From positions 1-64,000 of the forward strand of contig NZ_JAIQDE010000021.1 of NCBI RefSeq assembly GCF_020037015.1: a stretch of DNA of 64,000 nucleotides, in the 5' to 3' direction. The stretch comes from Corallococcus sp. AS-1-6. Its GTDB lineage: Bacteria; Myxococcota; Myxococcia; Myxococcales; Myxococcaceae. Of this stretch, positions 44,592-54,680 are shown piece by piece. Under the pieces are notes generated by a model. That model saw only the letters and a program-made list of their open reading frames with translations, was not told the origin of the DNA and did no database searches. How positions within the stretch are numbered: the stretch's first letter is position 1; every line of letters begins with the position of its first letter. The translations under genes were made by a program, and so were the position numbers.

Positions 44592-44984
44592 ATGACGGAC
44601 AGTGCCCCTCTCATCCTGTTGATCGAGGACGAAGAAGACCTCCGGGATGCGGTCGCGACGCTGTTGGAGCTGGAAGGTTATCGCGTCGCGCAGTGCATCC
44701 ACGGTGCGGATGCCTGGAGCTGGCTGAAGTCCCACCCGCGTCCGGGACTGGTCCTGCTGGACCTGATGATGCCGGTGATGGACGGACAGGCCTTCCTCGC
44801 GAGGCTGTCCCAGGAGCGCATGCTGGACGGCGTGCCCATCATCGTGCTGTCCGGCAGCCCCTTCCATCCGCCGGGCGCGGCGGCCTACCTGCGCAAACCC
44901 GTGTCGGTGGCGTCGCTGATGGAGGTGGTGCGCCACTTCCTTCCGCCATCCGGGGAAGGCCAGCAAGGACCTCACACGTCGTGA
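44592..44984 (+). CDS. Single-domain response regulator
   Basis: 130 residues, receiver domain only: ILLIEDEEDLRDAVATLLEL (acidic pocket), Asp in LVLLDLMMPVMDG near residue 55, IIVLSGSP and the conserved Lys in YLRKPVSV near 104. GGAG seven bases before ATG 44592 decides the start. No kinase beside it, as is common in myxobacteria. Divergent from fdhA; any link to formate metabolism is unproven. Confidence 0.9.
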   Translation: MTDSAPLILLIEDEEDLRDAVATLLELEGYRVAQCIHGADAWSWLKSHPRPGLVLLDLMMPVMDGQAFLARLSQERMLDGVPIIVLSGSPFHPPGAAAYLRKPVSVASLMEVVRHFLPPSGEGQQGPHTS

Positions 44985-45108
44985 AACATGTGTCGCGTGG
45001 CGCGGCGCGTGCGCATCGAGGACTCGCGATGGAGCGGGACCTGTGGAATCCTCGCGCCCCGTCAGGTCCCCGCCTGGTCCATTCCCCCTCATTCAAAGGA
45101 CGACGCAG

Positions 45109-45720
45109 ATGCCGGCTGGCACGCTGAATCTACCCGAGGACGTCGCCCGCGACCTGGAAGCGCGTCTGGCCGCGACGGCGCCGGAGGAGACGAGCCGGGG
45201 CCTGTTCTTCCTGGGCGTGCTGGACGCGGTGCGCTTCCTGGGCGGGCCGGACGCGGTGAAGCGCTGTCTGGAGCTGGTGGAGGAGACGGCGGACTTCATC
45301 CCCATGCAGACCTATCCGTTCCCGCGCTTCCTGCGGCTGTCCTACGTGGCGGCGGAGCAGTTGTCGCCGCTCGTCGGCGGCCATGATGCGGCGCAGCGGC
45401 AGATTGGCACGCAGGCGATGCTGGACTTCCTCAACTCCATGTTCGCGCGCGACTTCGTGCAGCAGGCGGGCGGTGACCCGAAGCGGCTGCTGGAGCTGAT
45501 GCACTCCGGCTACCGCACGGCGCTGAACTTCGGCGAGCGCTCCGTGGAGTGGACGGGCCCCACGTCGGGCCGGGTCATCATGAAGCGCTCGCTGATGCCG
45601 GTGCCCTACAACGAGGGCATCCTCCAGTCCGCGCTGGAGGTGACGGGCGTGCACGACGTGCAGGTGCGCGGGTACGCCCAGTCCCTGGTGGACGCCTACT
45701 ACGACGTCTCCTGGTCGTAG
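45109..45720 (+). CDS. TIGR02265 (DUF2378) family protein
   Basis: 203 residues, no signal or membrane span. The central pattern SRGLFFLGVLDAVRFLGGPD, YPFPRFLRLSYVAAEQL and LLELMHSGYRTALNFGERSV, ending in YDVSW, matches the TIGR02265 family known mainly from Myxococcales, sometimes fused to kinases. Molecular function unknown. ATG 45109 follows GACGCAG; an in-frame start at 45043 adds 22 low-quality residues. Confidence 0.82.
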   Translation: MPAGTLNLPEDVARDLEARLAATAPEETSRGLFFLGVLDAVRFLGGPDAVKRCLELVEETADFIPMQTYPFPRFLRLSYVAAEQLSPLVGGHDAAQRQIGTQAMLDFLNSMFARDFVQQAGGDPKRLLELMHSGYRTALNFGERSVEWTGPTSGRVIMKRSLMPVPYNEGILQSALEVTGVHDVQVRGYAQSLVDAYYDVSWS

Positions 45721-45843
45721 GCGGCGGCTCCCTGGCCGGAGGACGGCCGTGCGAGCGGGCGGGGACGCGGAGGATTCCGCTGGCTTGCCTCGTGCGAAGC
45801 CAGGGCGGAAGGCCCACCTCTGGCCGAGGAGGGGCGAAAGCGC

Positions 45844-46842
45844 ATGGCGCGTCACGAGGACTTGAGGGGACAGGTGGCCATCGTCACGGGCGCGTCGAGC
45901 GGCGTGGGGTGGCAGTCCGCGCTGCGGCTGGCGGAGGCCGGGGTGCGGCTGTGCGTGACCGCCCGGCGCCAGTCGGCCCTGGAGCGGCTGCGCGTGGAGG
46001 TGCTCCAGCGCGGCGGTGAGTGCCTGGTGAGCGACGGCGACGTGACGGTGGCCGAGGACGTGGAGCGCGTGGTGCGCGAGTGCGTGGCGCACTACGGCCG
46101 CGTGGACCTGCTGGTGAACGCGGCGGCGGTGCAGTCCTACGGCTACTTCGACCAGTTGCCCTGGGAGCACATCACGCGCGTGTTCGACGTGTCGTGCTTC
46201 GGCTACTTCCGCTTCGCGCGCGCGGTGCTGCCGCACTTCCGGAAGCAGGGCCACGGCCACGTGCTCAACGTGCAGTCCATGCTGGCGGCGGGGGCCGCGC
46301 CGCTGCTGTCCGCGTATGCGTCCGCGAAGCACGCGACGCTGGGGTGGGCGCAGGCGCTGGAGATGGAGCTGGCCGGCACGGGCATCCACGTCTCCAACGT
46401 GATGGTGCCGTCCGTGTCCACGCCCATGTTCGACCACGCGCCCACGATGCTGGGCAAGAAGCCCGTGCCGGTGCCCCCCACGTACGACGTGGACCTGGTG
46501 GCCCGCGCGGTGGTGCGGCTGGCGAAGCGGCCGGGCCGCACGTCCGTGCCGGCGTTCCTCCAGGGGCGGCTGATGCTGTGGCTCAACGGCGTGGCGCCCT
46601 CCGTGGGCAAGGCGGTGCTGTCCCGCTTCGGCGTGCGGATGCAGACGACGGACACCCCGCTGGACCGGCCCGAGGGCAACCTCTTCACCCCCGTGACCGC
46701 GGGCGTGGGGCCCCGGGGCAGCGTGCCGCCGACGCCCGCGTGGAAGCGCTTCACCGCGACGCTGGGACTGGCCGCGCTCACGGGCGGGGTGGTGGGCGGC
46801 GCGGTGCTGGGCACGCGCGGCCTGATGCGCGCGGTCCGCTGA
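45844..46842 (+). CDS. Short-chain dehydrogenase/reductase with C-terminal membrane helix
   Basis: 332 residues. Classical SDR: cofactor motif TGASSGVG near residue 18, NAAAV near 94, and catalytic Ser plus YASAK near 155-159 (LLSAYASAKHATLGWAQALE). After residue 260 an extension ends in a hydrophobic helix (LGLAALTGGVVGGAVLGTRG), so it may be membrane-anchored. NADPH is more likely than NADH (Arg after the second strand: TARRQS). Substrate unknown. GAGGGG precedes the ATG. Confidence 0.9.
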   Translation: MARHEDLRGQVAIVTGASSGVGWQSALRLAEAGVRLCVTARRQSALERLRVEVLQRGGECLVSDGDVTVAEDVERVVRECVAHYGRVDLLVNAAAVQSYGYFDQLPWEHITRVFDVSCFGYFRFARAVLPHFRKQGHGHVLNVQSMLAAGAAPLLSAYASAKHATLGWAQALEMELAGTGIHVSNVMVPSVSTPMFDHAPTMLGKKPVPVPPTYDVDLVARAVVRLAKRPGRTSVPAFLQGRLMLWLNGVAPSVGKAVLSRFGVRMQTTDTPLDRPEGNLFTPVTAGVGPRGSVPPTPAWKRFTATLGLAALTGGVVGGAVLGTRGLMRAVR

Positions 46843-47041
46843 GACAGGCCGCGATCAGACGTCACCGGCGCCGGAGGGGCCGCGATCAGGATTTTTCCGT
46901 TCGCGGCGCTGATGGTGTCGTGTCAACGAAGTGTTGGGTGGGTCGGAAAACATCCTCGCGTTGCGGCGGGCTTTGGCTAGAAGAGGCCCCGCATGCGCTC
47001 CGGGAAGGGTCGGCCGGGCGCGAACGAGGGGAGCAACATCG

Positions 47042-47641
47042 ATGCGTGGAAACAGCAAGTGGACGGGTCTTGCGGTCGCGGCGGGTCTCGCGGTGTCGGT
47101 GCCGGCGATGGCGGCCGAGGAGCCGAACCTGAACGCGAACCCGGGCCGGTCGTCGTCGTTCGGCCAGGCGGGCCAGATGGTCATCAGCCAGGACCTCAAC
47201 GGCTTCCTGGGCTACAACACCGCCTCCGAGGTGTTCCTGATCCGCCTGGAGCCCTCCGCGGACTACTTCCTCCAGCAGAACCTGTCGGTGGGCGCGTCCG
47301 CGCTGGTGGCCTTCGGCTTCGGTGACAGCACCGTCGTGGGCCTGGGCGTGCTGGGCCGCGTGGGCTACCACCTGCCGCTCGCCGAGCGCGTGTCGCTCTG
47401 GCCCAAGGCGGGCTTCGGCGTGCAGTTCGCCCACGTGCCGGGCGCCAGCGACGTGAACTTCGTCCTGGACTTCAACGCCCCCGTGCTCTTCCACCTCACG
47501 CCGAACTTCTTCATCGGCGCGGGTCCGCAGGTGCGCGCCATCATCAGCCAGGACGTGGGCAGCCTGGGCTCGGAGCAGGGCTACTTCGCGGGCAACGACG
47601 TGACGCTGGGCATCACCACCACGGTCGGCGGCTACTTCTAG
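47042..47641 (+). CDS. Predicted outer-membrane beta-barrel protein
   Basis: 199 residues with a signal peptide (KWTGLAVAAGLAVSVPAMAA). The mature part alternates amphipathic strands (FLGYNTASEVFLIRLEPSAD, LSVGASALVAFGFG, VGYHLPLAERVSLWPKAGFG) and ends in an aromatic residue (TTTVGGYF), the C-terminal Phe signature for outer-membrane insertion. Small porin-like or OmpW-like barrel, family not identified. Followed by a strong terminator, so monocistronic. Confidence 0.8.
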   Translation: MRGNSKWTGLAVAAGLAVSVPAMAAEEPNLNANPGRSSSFGQAGQMVISQDLNGFLGYNTASEVFLIRLEPSADYFLQQNLSVGASALVAFGFGDSTVVGLGVLGRVGYHLPLAERVSLWPKAGFGVQFAHVPGASDVNFVLDFNAPVLFHLTPNFFIGAGPQVRAIISQDVGSLGSEQGYFAGNDVTLGITTTVGGYF

Positions 47642-47650
47642 TCTCGGGCC

Positions 47651-47690
47651 TTCCCCGGCACCCCGGGCCGTGTGCCCGGGTGTCGGGGAA
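47651..47690 (+). terminator. Strong hairpin terminator
   Basis: Thirteen-base stem TTCCCCGGCACCC with GGGTGTCGGGGAA, one G-U pair and a 14-nt loop, 10 bases after the barrel gene stop. No long T-run. Confidence 0.6.
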
Positions 47691-47759
47691 TGCAGGACCC
47701 GTGACGTAGGGCGCCATGCGTTGACGTCACGGGTTGGATGTGTTGGGTTGGAGGTTGCC

Positions 47760-48716
47760 ATGTCCGTGCTTCCGTTCGCCACCCGGCTGCCCGCGTTCGC
47801 CCCCCTGCATCCGCTGGGGAGGGGGCCGCTGGGCGAGTGGGTGTCCCTGGTGTGGCCGCTGGAGCCGGACGCTTCGGACGCGCGCCCGCTGGTGGTGAAG
47901 ACGTTCCTGCTGGCGTCGGGCCTGGCGCCGGAGACGCGGCGTCCGCTGGAGGAGGCGCTGGCGCGCGCGCTGCCGCTGCGGCACCCGGGCATCGCGAGGC
48001 TCCATGGCTTCCAGGTGGACGTGCGCGACACGCTGACGGTGGTGTCGGACTACGTCCCGGGCTGTTCGCTGGCCACGGCGCGCCGGCGGGTGCTGGGGCG
48101 GGGCGGGCGGCCGTCGGAGGCGTTCGTGTGTCACGTGGGCGCGGAGGTGGCGGGGGCGCTGCAGGCCGCGCATGGCGCGCGCGTGGTGCACGGGGACGTG
48201 CATGCGCACCGCGTCCGCGTGGGGCCGCGCGGTGAGGTGACGCTGACGGACTTCGGGCTCGGGCCCGCGCGTCCGCTGCTGCGCCGCTTCATGTCGCCGA
48301 CGCGGCCGGACGGGGTGGAGCCGCCGGTGCGCGAGGGCGCGGGGGGCTCGCCGGGGGAGGCGCGGGAGGACCTGCGCGCGCTGGGGCGGGTGTTGGTGGA
48401 GCTGGTCTGCGGGAACACGGTGGTCCCCGAGGACGCGGCGGGCGTGGACGCGGCGCTGGGTGGGGTGTCGCCCGCGCTGCGGGACGTGCTGCGCGGGGTG
48501 CTGGAGGCGCGCGGGGCGGACTCCGCCGTGGGGCTCCAGGGGGCGCTGCGCGACTGCCTGGGGCACGGCGTGGAGTGCCACGGGCGGGACTCGGTGGTGC
48601 GCGAGCTGGCGGCGCTGCCGGGCTCCGGGCCGCTGTCTCCGGTGGACGTGTACGTGGGCGCGGCGTCGGTGATGACGGCCTCCGCGTCCGTGCGCGGGCG
48701 CACGCTGCCGTCCTGA
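47760..48716 (+). CDS. Serine/threonine protein kinase-like protein with atypical catalytic loop
   Basis: 318 residues. Kinase-fold landmarks: glycine-rich segment LGRGPLGEW at 19-27, VVK with Lys47, catalytic loop VHGDVHAHRV at 142-151 and TDFGLG at 162-167. The loop reads HGD rather than HRD, and the metal-binding Asn five residues after Asp is replaced (Arg150), so it may be weakly active or a pseudokinase. The C-lobe is short and there is no membrane helix or sensor domain. GAGGTT lies before the ATG at 47760. Confidence 0.8.
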   Translation: MSVLPFATRLPAFAPLHPLGRGPLGEWVSLVWPLEPDASDARPLVVKTFLLASGLAPETRRPLEEALARALPLRHPGIARLHGFQVDVRDTLTVVSDYVPGCSLATARRRVLGRGGRPSEAFVCHVGAEVAGALQAAHGARVVHGDVHAHRVRVGPRGEVTLTDFGLGPARPLLRRFMSPTRPDGVEPPVREGAGGSPGEAREDLRALGRVLVELVCGNTVVPEDAAGVDAALGGVSPALRDVLRGVLEARGADSAVGLQGALRDCLGHGVECHGRDSVVRELAALPGSGPLSPVDVYVGAASVMTASASVRGRTLPS

Positions 48717-49405
48717 GGCGCGGGGCCGCTCAGCGCGCGGCTGTCGTGGACTTGGAAGGGAGCCTCTTCATCTGGAGAGGAGGCTCAACTCTTGTCAGGC
48801 ACTCAAGCCTGGGTGTCGTCGCCAATCACGCCACTGGTCCAAGCGCGGGTGTGGCTCATGCCCCGCCAAGAAGGTGATCGTCCTTCTTGCAGATGAAGTG
48901 GATGGAAGCCATGGGCCAGAGCATGGGCCGGGTGCGCGTCCTGCCGCGGACGAGAGCCGCCTGGTTTGCAAACGCAGTCGTCCTGGCCGGAGGGTCCGGG
49001 CGCAAGAGCGAAGACACCATTGGCCAACATGACCATGGCTGTCCATGCCATGCACGGTATGCGACGGGCAGGGAGGCGTGACGAAGCGCGCTTCGAGCAG
49101 GCGCTGAACGCGTCGCTGAGCGAGGTCGCCTCCACCGTGGAGACACGTCCCCGGAGGGATTTCTATCAGGCGCTCCCGGGCGCGTGCGGACGTCGCGCCT
49201 GGGGGCTTGCTCGCGAGCACCGGCATCGCGCGCTGTACGTGGGGACAGCCCTGCTGTGGGCTGGAGAACGCCGCGCGCCCTGGCCGTGTGAAACGCGACG
49301 GGACGCGAACGGGAGGCTGGTGGCCGCCATGCGGCCGCGCCCACTGTCGCGCGCGCCTCCGGCCCGTGCATCCGCGGAGGCCCCACGCTGCATGGGGGGA
49401 GGGGC
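48717..49405. other. Long intergenic stretch upstream of the act operon
   Basis: About 690 bases without a gene I can defend. A frame at about 49035-49180 shows codon use like real genes (many G/C third positions, DEARFEQALNASLSEVAST) but then loses it and has no recognisable family, so it may be a gene remnant. The act promoter presumably lies in the last part. Confidence 0.4.
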
Positions 49406-50056
49406 ATGGCTCCGCTGTTTCGCCCGGGGACTGACTCGGTGCTGCGGGCGTTCATCGCCCTGGCCCTGGGTGTGCCCGCGGCGTCGCTGGCGGGGCTGCT
49501 GCTGCTCGCGCGCAACCCGCTGGGGCGCGGCTCGTTCACGCCTCACGAGCAGCCGCTCCCGTTCGACCACCGGCACCACGTGGGGGACGAGGGCATCCCG
49601 TGCGGCTACTGCCATGAGGGTGCGTGGCGCTCGCCGGTGGCGGGAGTGCCGCCCACGCAGCGCTGCCTGGGGTGCCATGCGCAGGTGTGGAACGAGAGCG
49701 AGCGGCTGGAGCCGGTGCGCGCCAGCGGCTTCGACGGGACGGCGCTGCCGTGGAACCGGGTGCACGCGCTGCCGGACTACGTCTGGTTCAGCCATCAAAT
49801 CCACGTGAACAAGGGCGTGGGCTGCGTGACCTGCCACGGCCGCGTGGACACGATGCCGGCGGTGCAGCAGGTGGCGCCGCTCACCATGGGCTGGTGCCTG
49901 GACTGTCACCGCGACCCGGCGCCGTGGCTGCGCCCCGTGTCCGAGGTCGCGAACCTCACGTGGCGTCCCCCCGGAGACCCGAGGGAGACGGGCCGCGCGG
50001 TGCAGGCCGCGCTCGACGTGAACCCGAGGACGGATTGCAACACATGCCACTTCTGA
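49406..50056 (+). CDS. actA: ActA, pentahaem cytochrome c of alternative complex III
   Basis: 216 residues. One N-terminal membrane helix (FIALALGVPAASLAGLLLLA) and five haem-binding motifs: CGYCH, CLGCH, CVTCH, CLDCH and CNTCH, the last at the very C-terminus. Extra histidines (FDHRHH, FSHQIHV) can serve as distal ligands. This fits ActA, the periplasmic multihaem subunit that takes electrons from ActB. First gene of the operon; the actB start lies inside its 3' end. Confidence 0.93.
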   Translation: MAPLFRPGTDSVLRAFIALALGVPAASLAGLLLLARNPLGRGSFTPHEQPLPFDHRHHVGDEGIPCGYCHEGAWRSPVAGVPPTQRCLGCHAQVWNESERLEPVRASGFDGTALPWNRVHALPDYVWFSHQIHVNKGVGCVTCHGRVDTMPAVQQVAPLTMGWCLDCHRDPAPWLRPVSEVANLTWRPPGDPRETGRAVQAALDVNPRTDCNTCHF

Positions 50057-53000
50057 CCGACCCCGCACGGACGGATGTCCTCGACACGCCCGGCGCTGAC
50101 GGGACGGAGCCGGTGCGCGCGTGGAGGAGCCTGGAGGAGTGGCACGCGGGAGGGCCCGGACGCGAGGCCCTGTCGCGCGAGCATCCCCCCGGCGCGATGC
50201 TCCCGCCGGAGGGCGTGGCGCGGCGTACGTTCCTGCAGCTCGCGACGGCGTCACTGGCGGCGGCGGGCTTCAGCGGGTGCTTCCGTCAGCCGCCGGAGAA
50301 GATCCTCCCGTACTCGACGCCGCCGGAGGGGCTGACGCCGGGGGTGCCGCTGCACTTCGCCACGGGGCTGGAGTGGGGCGGCCGCACGGTGGGGCTGGTG
50401 GTGGAGAGCCACGAGGGGCGGCCCACGAAGGTGGAGGGCAACCCGCTGCACCCGGCGAGCCTGGGCGCGGCGGGGGTGTTCGAGCAGGCGGCACTCTTGG
50501 GGCTCTATGACCCCGCGAGGGCGAAGACCGCGCGGTTGCAGGGCGTGGAGGCCGCGTGGAGCACCGTGAGGGATGCGCTGCGCAAGCAAGCCGAGCGCGA
50601 CGACCAGGGCGCGGGGCTGCGCTTCCTGGTGGAGCCCACGAGCAGCCCGCTGGTGCAGGCGCTGTACGCGCGCATCCAGCAGCGCTTCCCGTCCGCGCGC
50701 ATCATCCCCTGTGGCGCGGCCCTGGCGGACGGGCGCCGCGAGGGCACCCGGTTGGCATACGGCAGGGTGCTGGACGTGGTGCACGACGTCGGGCGCGCGG
50801 TGGTGGTGGCGGTGGACGACGACTTCCTCGCGACGACGCAGCCCGGGAACCTGCGCGCGGCGCGCGACTTCGTGAACGCGCGCAAGCCGGAGGCGATGAA
50901 CCGGCTGTGGGTCGCGGAGTGCACGTTGACCGTCACGGGCGGCTTCGCCGACGAACGGCTGCGGCTGCGTCCGTCGCAGGGCATCGCGCTGATGCTCGCG
51001 CTGGCGGCGGAGGTGGGCGCGGGGTTGAGCGGAGCTGCGCCAGCGGGGCAGGGCGCCGACATGCAAGCACCCTCAGCGCCCGCGCCTGAACCGCGTGCTC
51101 CAACAGCGCCCGCGCAAGGCTCCGCCGATGCAGGCAGCGCGAACGCACGCCACAGGAACGCTGATGGAAGGGGCTCGAATGCACGCGCTCCATCAGCGTC
51201 CGCGCCCGGCCCCTCCGCGGAAGGCGGGCCGCGTCCGCGTGTCTCCCCCGCGTTGGCCTCGGGACTCGCGGGCCTGCGCGTTCCACCGACCGCGCTCACG
51301 GATGCACAGCGCGCCTGGGTGCGCGGCGCGGCGAGCGACCTGCTCGCGCATCGGGGGCAGGGCCGGGTGACGGTGGGTCCGCGCCAGCCTCCGCTGGTGC
51401 ATGCGCTGGCGTTCGCGCTGGACGAGGCGCTGGGCAACACACCCCGGCTGCTCGAACCCGTGGCGCTCCCGGACGGAGACCCGGAGGCGCTGAACTCGCT
51501 CCTGGGCGAGCTGTCCGACGGACGGGTGGACACGCTGATCATCACGGCGTGGAACCCGGCCTGGACGGCGGCGGTGGACTCGGACTTCACGCGCCGTCTG
51601 GAGCGTGTCCCCTTCCGCCTGTACCACGGCCTCCACGAGGACGAGACCGCGGCGCGCTGCCCCACCTTCGTCCCCGCGACGCATCCCTTCGAGTCCTGGC
51701 GCGACGGCCAGGCCCCCGACGGCACCGCGTCCGTGCTGCAACCGCTCATCGCGCCCCTGTTTCCTGGCGCGGTCTCCGAGGCGGAACTCCTGTCCGTCTT
51801 CGCGGGCCTGGAGTCCCAAAGCCCGTACGACCTGCTCAAGTCCCTGTGGCGTGAACGCTCCGGCTCACCGCCGGACTTCGAGGCGCGCTGGGAAGAGTGG
51901 CTCGCGGACGGCGTCATCCCCGGCACCCAGGCCCCGCCCGCGCGCGTCGCGCTGGATGAGGCCGCGGTGATGAAGGGCGCGCGGGAGCGCACGGGACCGG
52001 AAGCGCCCCAGGGACTGGAGCTGTCCCTGGTGCTGGACTCGCGGCTGTATGACGGCCGCTTCGCGGGAAACGCGTGGCTCCAGGAGCTGCCGGACCCGGT
52101 GACGAAGCTCACCTGGGACAACGCGGCGCTGCTCTCCCCGGCCACCGCGCGGGCCCTGTCGCTGGAGAAGGGCGACGTCGCGCGCATCGAGGTGCGCGGC
52201 CAGGGGGTGGACGTGTCCGTGCTGGTGCTGCCCGGCCAGCCGGACGACACGGTGACGCTGGCGCTGGGCCACGGCCGCGAGCGCGTGGGCCCGGTGGGCC
52301 AGGGCGTCGGCGTCAACGCGTACGCGCTGCGCTTCCAGGACCGCCCGTGGGCCGTCGGCACTCCGACCGTCACCCGCACGGGCCGGCACCACGCGCTGGC
52401 GCTCACGCAGGAGCACTGGAGCATGGAGGGCCGCCAACTGGCGCTCCAGCTCCCGCAGGCGTCCTTCCACGCGAAGCCCCAGGCGCTCCACGCACTCCAG
52501 GAGGACGGCGAGCGGCTCTATCCGCCAGGCGCGCTGCTGAAGAGCGACCGCCACCAGTGGGCCATGGCCATCGACCTGCACCGGTGCACGGGGTGCAGCG
52601 CGTGCATGGTGGCCTGCCAGTCGGAGAACAACGTACCGGTGGTGGGGCGTGACGGGGTGCTGCGCAGCCGGGAGATGCACTGGCTGCGAATCGACCGCTA
52701 CTTCCTGGGCGACCCGGACGACCCGGGCTTCATCACCCAGCCCGTGGCGTGCGTGCACTGCGAGGCCGCGCCCTGCGAATACGTGTGCCCGGTGAACGCC
52801 ACCGTCCACTCGGACGAGGGCCTCAACCAGATGGTCTACAACCGCTGCATCGGCACGCGGTACTGCTCCAACAACTGCCCCTACAAGGTCCGCCGCTTCA
52901 ACTACCTGGAGTACCAGCGGCGAGAACCCCTCGCGCGCCTGCGCCAGAACCCGGACGTGACGGTGCGCTCGCGCGGGGTGATGGAGAAGTGCACGTACTG

Positions 53001-53259
53001 CGTGCAGCGCATCGAACGGGCGCGCACCGTCGCGCGCTCGGAGCACCGGGACGTGCGTGAAGGCGAGGTCCACACCGCCTGCCAGCAGGCCTGCCCCACG
53101 GAGGCCATCACCTTCGGGGACCTGCGCGCGCCGGAGTCGCGCGTGCGCCGCGAGCACGAGGACCCGAGGCACTACAAGCTGCTCAACTCGCTGGGCACCC
53201 GGCCGCGCACGGTGCACCTGGTGCGCCTGAAGAACCCGGCGCCGAAGGGAGGCGCATGA
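50044..53259 (+). CDS. actB: ActB, molybdopterin-like plus four-cluster iron-sulfur subunit of alternative complex III
   Basis: 1071 residues. Twin-arginine and lipobox-like start ([20 protein letters not shown] near residue 60), a molybdopterin oxidoreductase-like B1 domain without cofactor residues I could identify, and a ferredoxin B2 domain: [14 protein letters not shown] near 850, [19 protein letters not shown] near 903, [16 protein letters not shown] near 940, CTYCVQRI near 985 and CQQACPTEA near 1015. Residues about 328-400 are an Ala/Pro/Ser-rich low-complexity insert not expected in the family. Overlaps actA by 13 bases; its stop overlaps the actC start. Confidence 0.93.
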   Translation: MPLLTDPARTDVLDTPGADGTEPVRAWRSLEEWHAGGPGREALSREHPPGAMLPPEGVARRTFLQLATASLAAAGFSGCFRQPPEKILPYSTPPEGLTPGVPLHFATGLEWGGRTVGLVVESHEGRPTKVEGNPLHPASLGAAGVFEQAALLGLYDPARAKTARLQGVEAAWSTVRDALRKQAERDDQGAGLRFLVEPTSSPLVQALYARIQQRFPSARIIPCGAALADGRREGTRLAYGRVLDVVHDVGRAVVVAVDDDFLATTQPGNLRAARDFVNARKPEAMNRLWVAECTLTVTGGFADERLRLRPSQGIALMLALAAEVGAGLSGAAPAGQGADMQAPSAPAPEPRAPTAPAQGSADAGSANARHRNADGRGSNARAPSASAPGPSAEGGPRPRVSPALASGLAGLRVPPTALTDAQRAWVRGAASDLLAHRGQGRVTVGPRQPPLVHALAFALDEALGNTPRLLEPVALPDGDPEALNSLLGELSDGRVDTLIITAWNPAWTAAVDSDFTRRLERVPFRLYHGLHEDETAARCPTFVPATHPFESWRDGQAPDGTASVLQPLIAPLFPGAVSEAELLSVFAGLESQSPYDLLKSLWRERSGSPPDFEARWEEWLADGVIPGTQAPPARVALDEAAVMKGARERTGPEAPQGLELSLVLDSRLYDGRFAGNAWLQELPDPVTKLTWDNAALLSPATARALSLEKGDVARIEVRGQGVDVSVLVLPGQPDDTVTLALGHGRERVGPVGQGVGVNAYALRFQDRPWAVGTPTVTRTGRHHALALTQEHWSMEGRQLALQLPQASFHAKPQALHALQEDGERLYPPGALLKSDRHQWAMAIDLHRCTGCSACMVACQSENNVPVVGRDGVLRSREMHWLRIDRYFLGDPDDPGFITQPVACVHCEAAPCEYVCPVNATVHSDEGLNQMVYNRCIGTRYCSNNCPYKVRRFNYLEYQRREPLARLRQNPDVTVRSRGVMEKCTYCVQRIERARTVARSEHRDVREGEVHTACQQACPTEAITFGDLRAPESRVRREHEDPRHYKLLNSLGTRPRTVHLVRLKNPAPKGGA

Positions 53260-54680
53260 GCACCGCCGACCCGCAGGTGCCCGCGCCCGGCGACCCGCTC
53301 ACCGAGCACCCGCTGCTGGAGGGGCGCCACTCCGACCGCGCCTACAGCGAGTCGCTGCTGGCCTACGTGCACCGCCCCGCGGGCCGGACCTGGTGGACGC
53401 TGCTGGGGCTGGGGCTCGCGGGGACGGCGCTGCTGGCGGTGGCGGTGGGCGTCACGCTCTTCGTGGGCGTGGGGACGTGGGGCAACAACATCCCGGTGGC
53501 GTGGGCGTTCGGCATCACCAACTTCGTGTGGTGGATTGGAATTGGCCACGCGGGGACGCTCATCAGCGCCATCCTGCTGTTGTTCCAGGAGAAGTGGCGC
53601 GGGTCCATCAACCGCTTCGCGGAGGCGATGACGCTCTTCGCGGTGACGTGCGCGGGGCTCTTTCCGCTGCTGCACCTGGGGCGGCCGTGGAAGTTCTACT
53701 GGCTGGTGCCCTATCCCAGCAGCCTGCGGGCGTGGCCGCAGTTCCGCTCGCCGCTCACGTGGGACATCGCGGCGGTGGGGACGTACCTCACGGTGTCGCT
53801 GCTGTTCTGGTTCGTGGGGCTGATTCCGGACCTGGCCACGGCGCGCGACACGGCGAGGACGCCCCGGGCGCGCTTCTGGTACGGGCTGGCGAGCCTGGGG
53901 TGGCGGGGCTCCGCGAAGCACTGGCGGCAGTGGCGCACGGGCTACCTGCTGCTGGCGGGGCTTGCCACGCCGCTGGTGGTGAGCGTGCACACCATCGTGT
54001 CCTTCGACTTCGCGGTGGCGCAGTTGCCGGGCTGGCACACGACCATCTTCCCGCCGTACTTCGTCGCGGGCGCGGTGTTCAGCGGCTTCGCGCTGGTGCT
54101 CACGCTGCTCATCCCCGCGCGCAAGGCGCTGGGCATCGAGCACGTGGTGACGCCGCTGCACCTGGACAACATGGCGAAGGTGCTGATGGCCACGGGGTGG
54201 ATGGTGGCCTACGGCTACATCCAGGAGCACTTCTTCGCCTGGTTCAGCGGCAACCCCTTCGAGATGCACGCCACGCAGGCGGAGTTCTCCGGACCCTACG
54301 CGCCGCTGTTCTGGATGCAGGTGTTCTGCAACGTGGGGGTGCCGCAGGTGTTCTGGTTCTCCCGGCTGCGCACGAACGTGGCGGTGCTGTGGGTGGCGGC
54401 GCTGCTCATCAACGTGGGGATGTGGACGGAGCGCTTCCTCATCGTGGTGGCGTCGTTGAGCATGGACTTCCTGCCGTCGTCCTGGGCGGCGTACCGGCCC
54501 ACGTGGGTGGACTGGAGCCTGCTGGGCGGCACGGTGGCGTTCTTCGGCACGGCGTTCCTGCTGTTCCTGAAGTTCGTGCCGCCCGTGTCCGTGAGCGAGA
54601 TGAAGGAGCTCCAGCGCGAGGTGGACGCGTCGCTCGAGTTCCGGCGCGAGCAGGGCACACCGCCAGGCGGTGCGCCATGA
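53256..54680 (+). CDS. actC: ActC, NrfD-like quinol-binding membrane subunit
   Basis: 474 residues with about ten membrane helices. NrfD/PsrC features: AWAFGITNFVWWIGIGHAGT near residue 80, FPLLHLGRPWKFYWLVPYPS near 137, and a His-containing helix VVSVHTIVSFDFAVAQLPGW near 240. It oxidises menaquinol in alternative complex III together with ActF. ATG overlaps the actB stop (ATGA). Confidence 0.94.
   Translation: MSTADPQVPAPGDPLTEHPLLEGRHSDRAYSESLLAYVHRPAGRTWWTLLGLGLAGTALLAVAVGVTLFVGVGTWGNNIPVAWAFGITNFVWWIGIGHAGTLISAILLLFQEKWRGSINRFAEAMTLFAVTCAGLFPLLHLGRPWKFYWLVPYPSSLRAWPQFRSPLTWDIAAVGTYLTVSLLFWFVGLIPDLATARDTARTPRARFWYGLASLGWRGSAKHWRQWRTGYLLLAGLATPLVVSVHTIVSFDFAVAQLPGWHTTIFPPYFVAGAVFSGFALVLTLLIPARKALGIEHVVTPLHLDNMAKVLMATGWMVAYGYIQEHFFAWFSGNPFEMHATQAEFSGPYAPLFWMQVFCNVGVPQVFWFSRLRTNVAVLWVAALLINVGMWTERFLIVVASLSMDFLPSSWAAYRPTWVDWSLLGGTVAFFGTAFLLFLKFVPPVSVSEMKELQREVDASLEFRREQGTPPGGAP

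Noticed and set aside
48856-49539. 227-residue minus-strand frame upstream of actA
   Set aside because: Overlaps actA, atypical composition, no recognisable motif.
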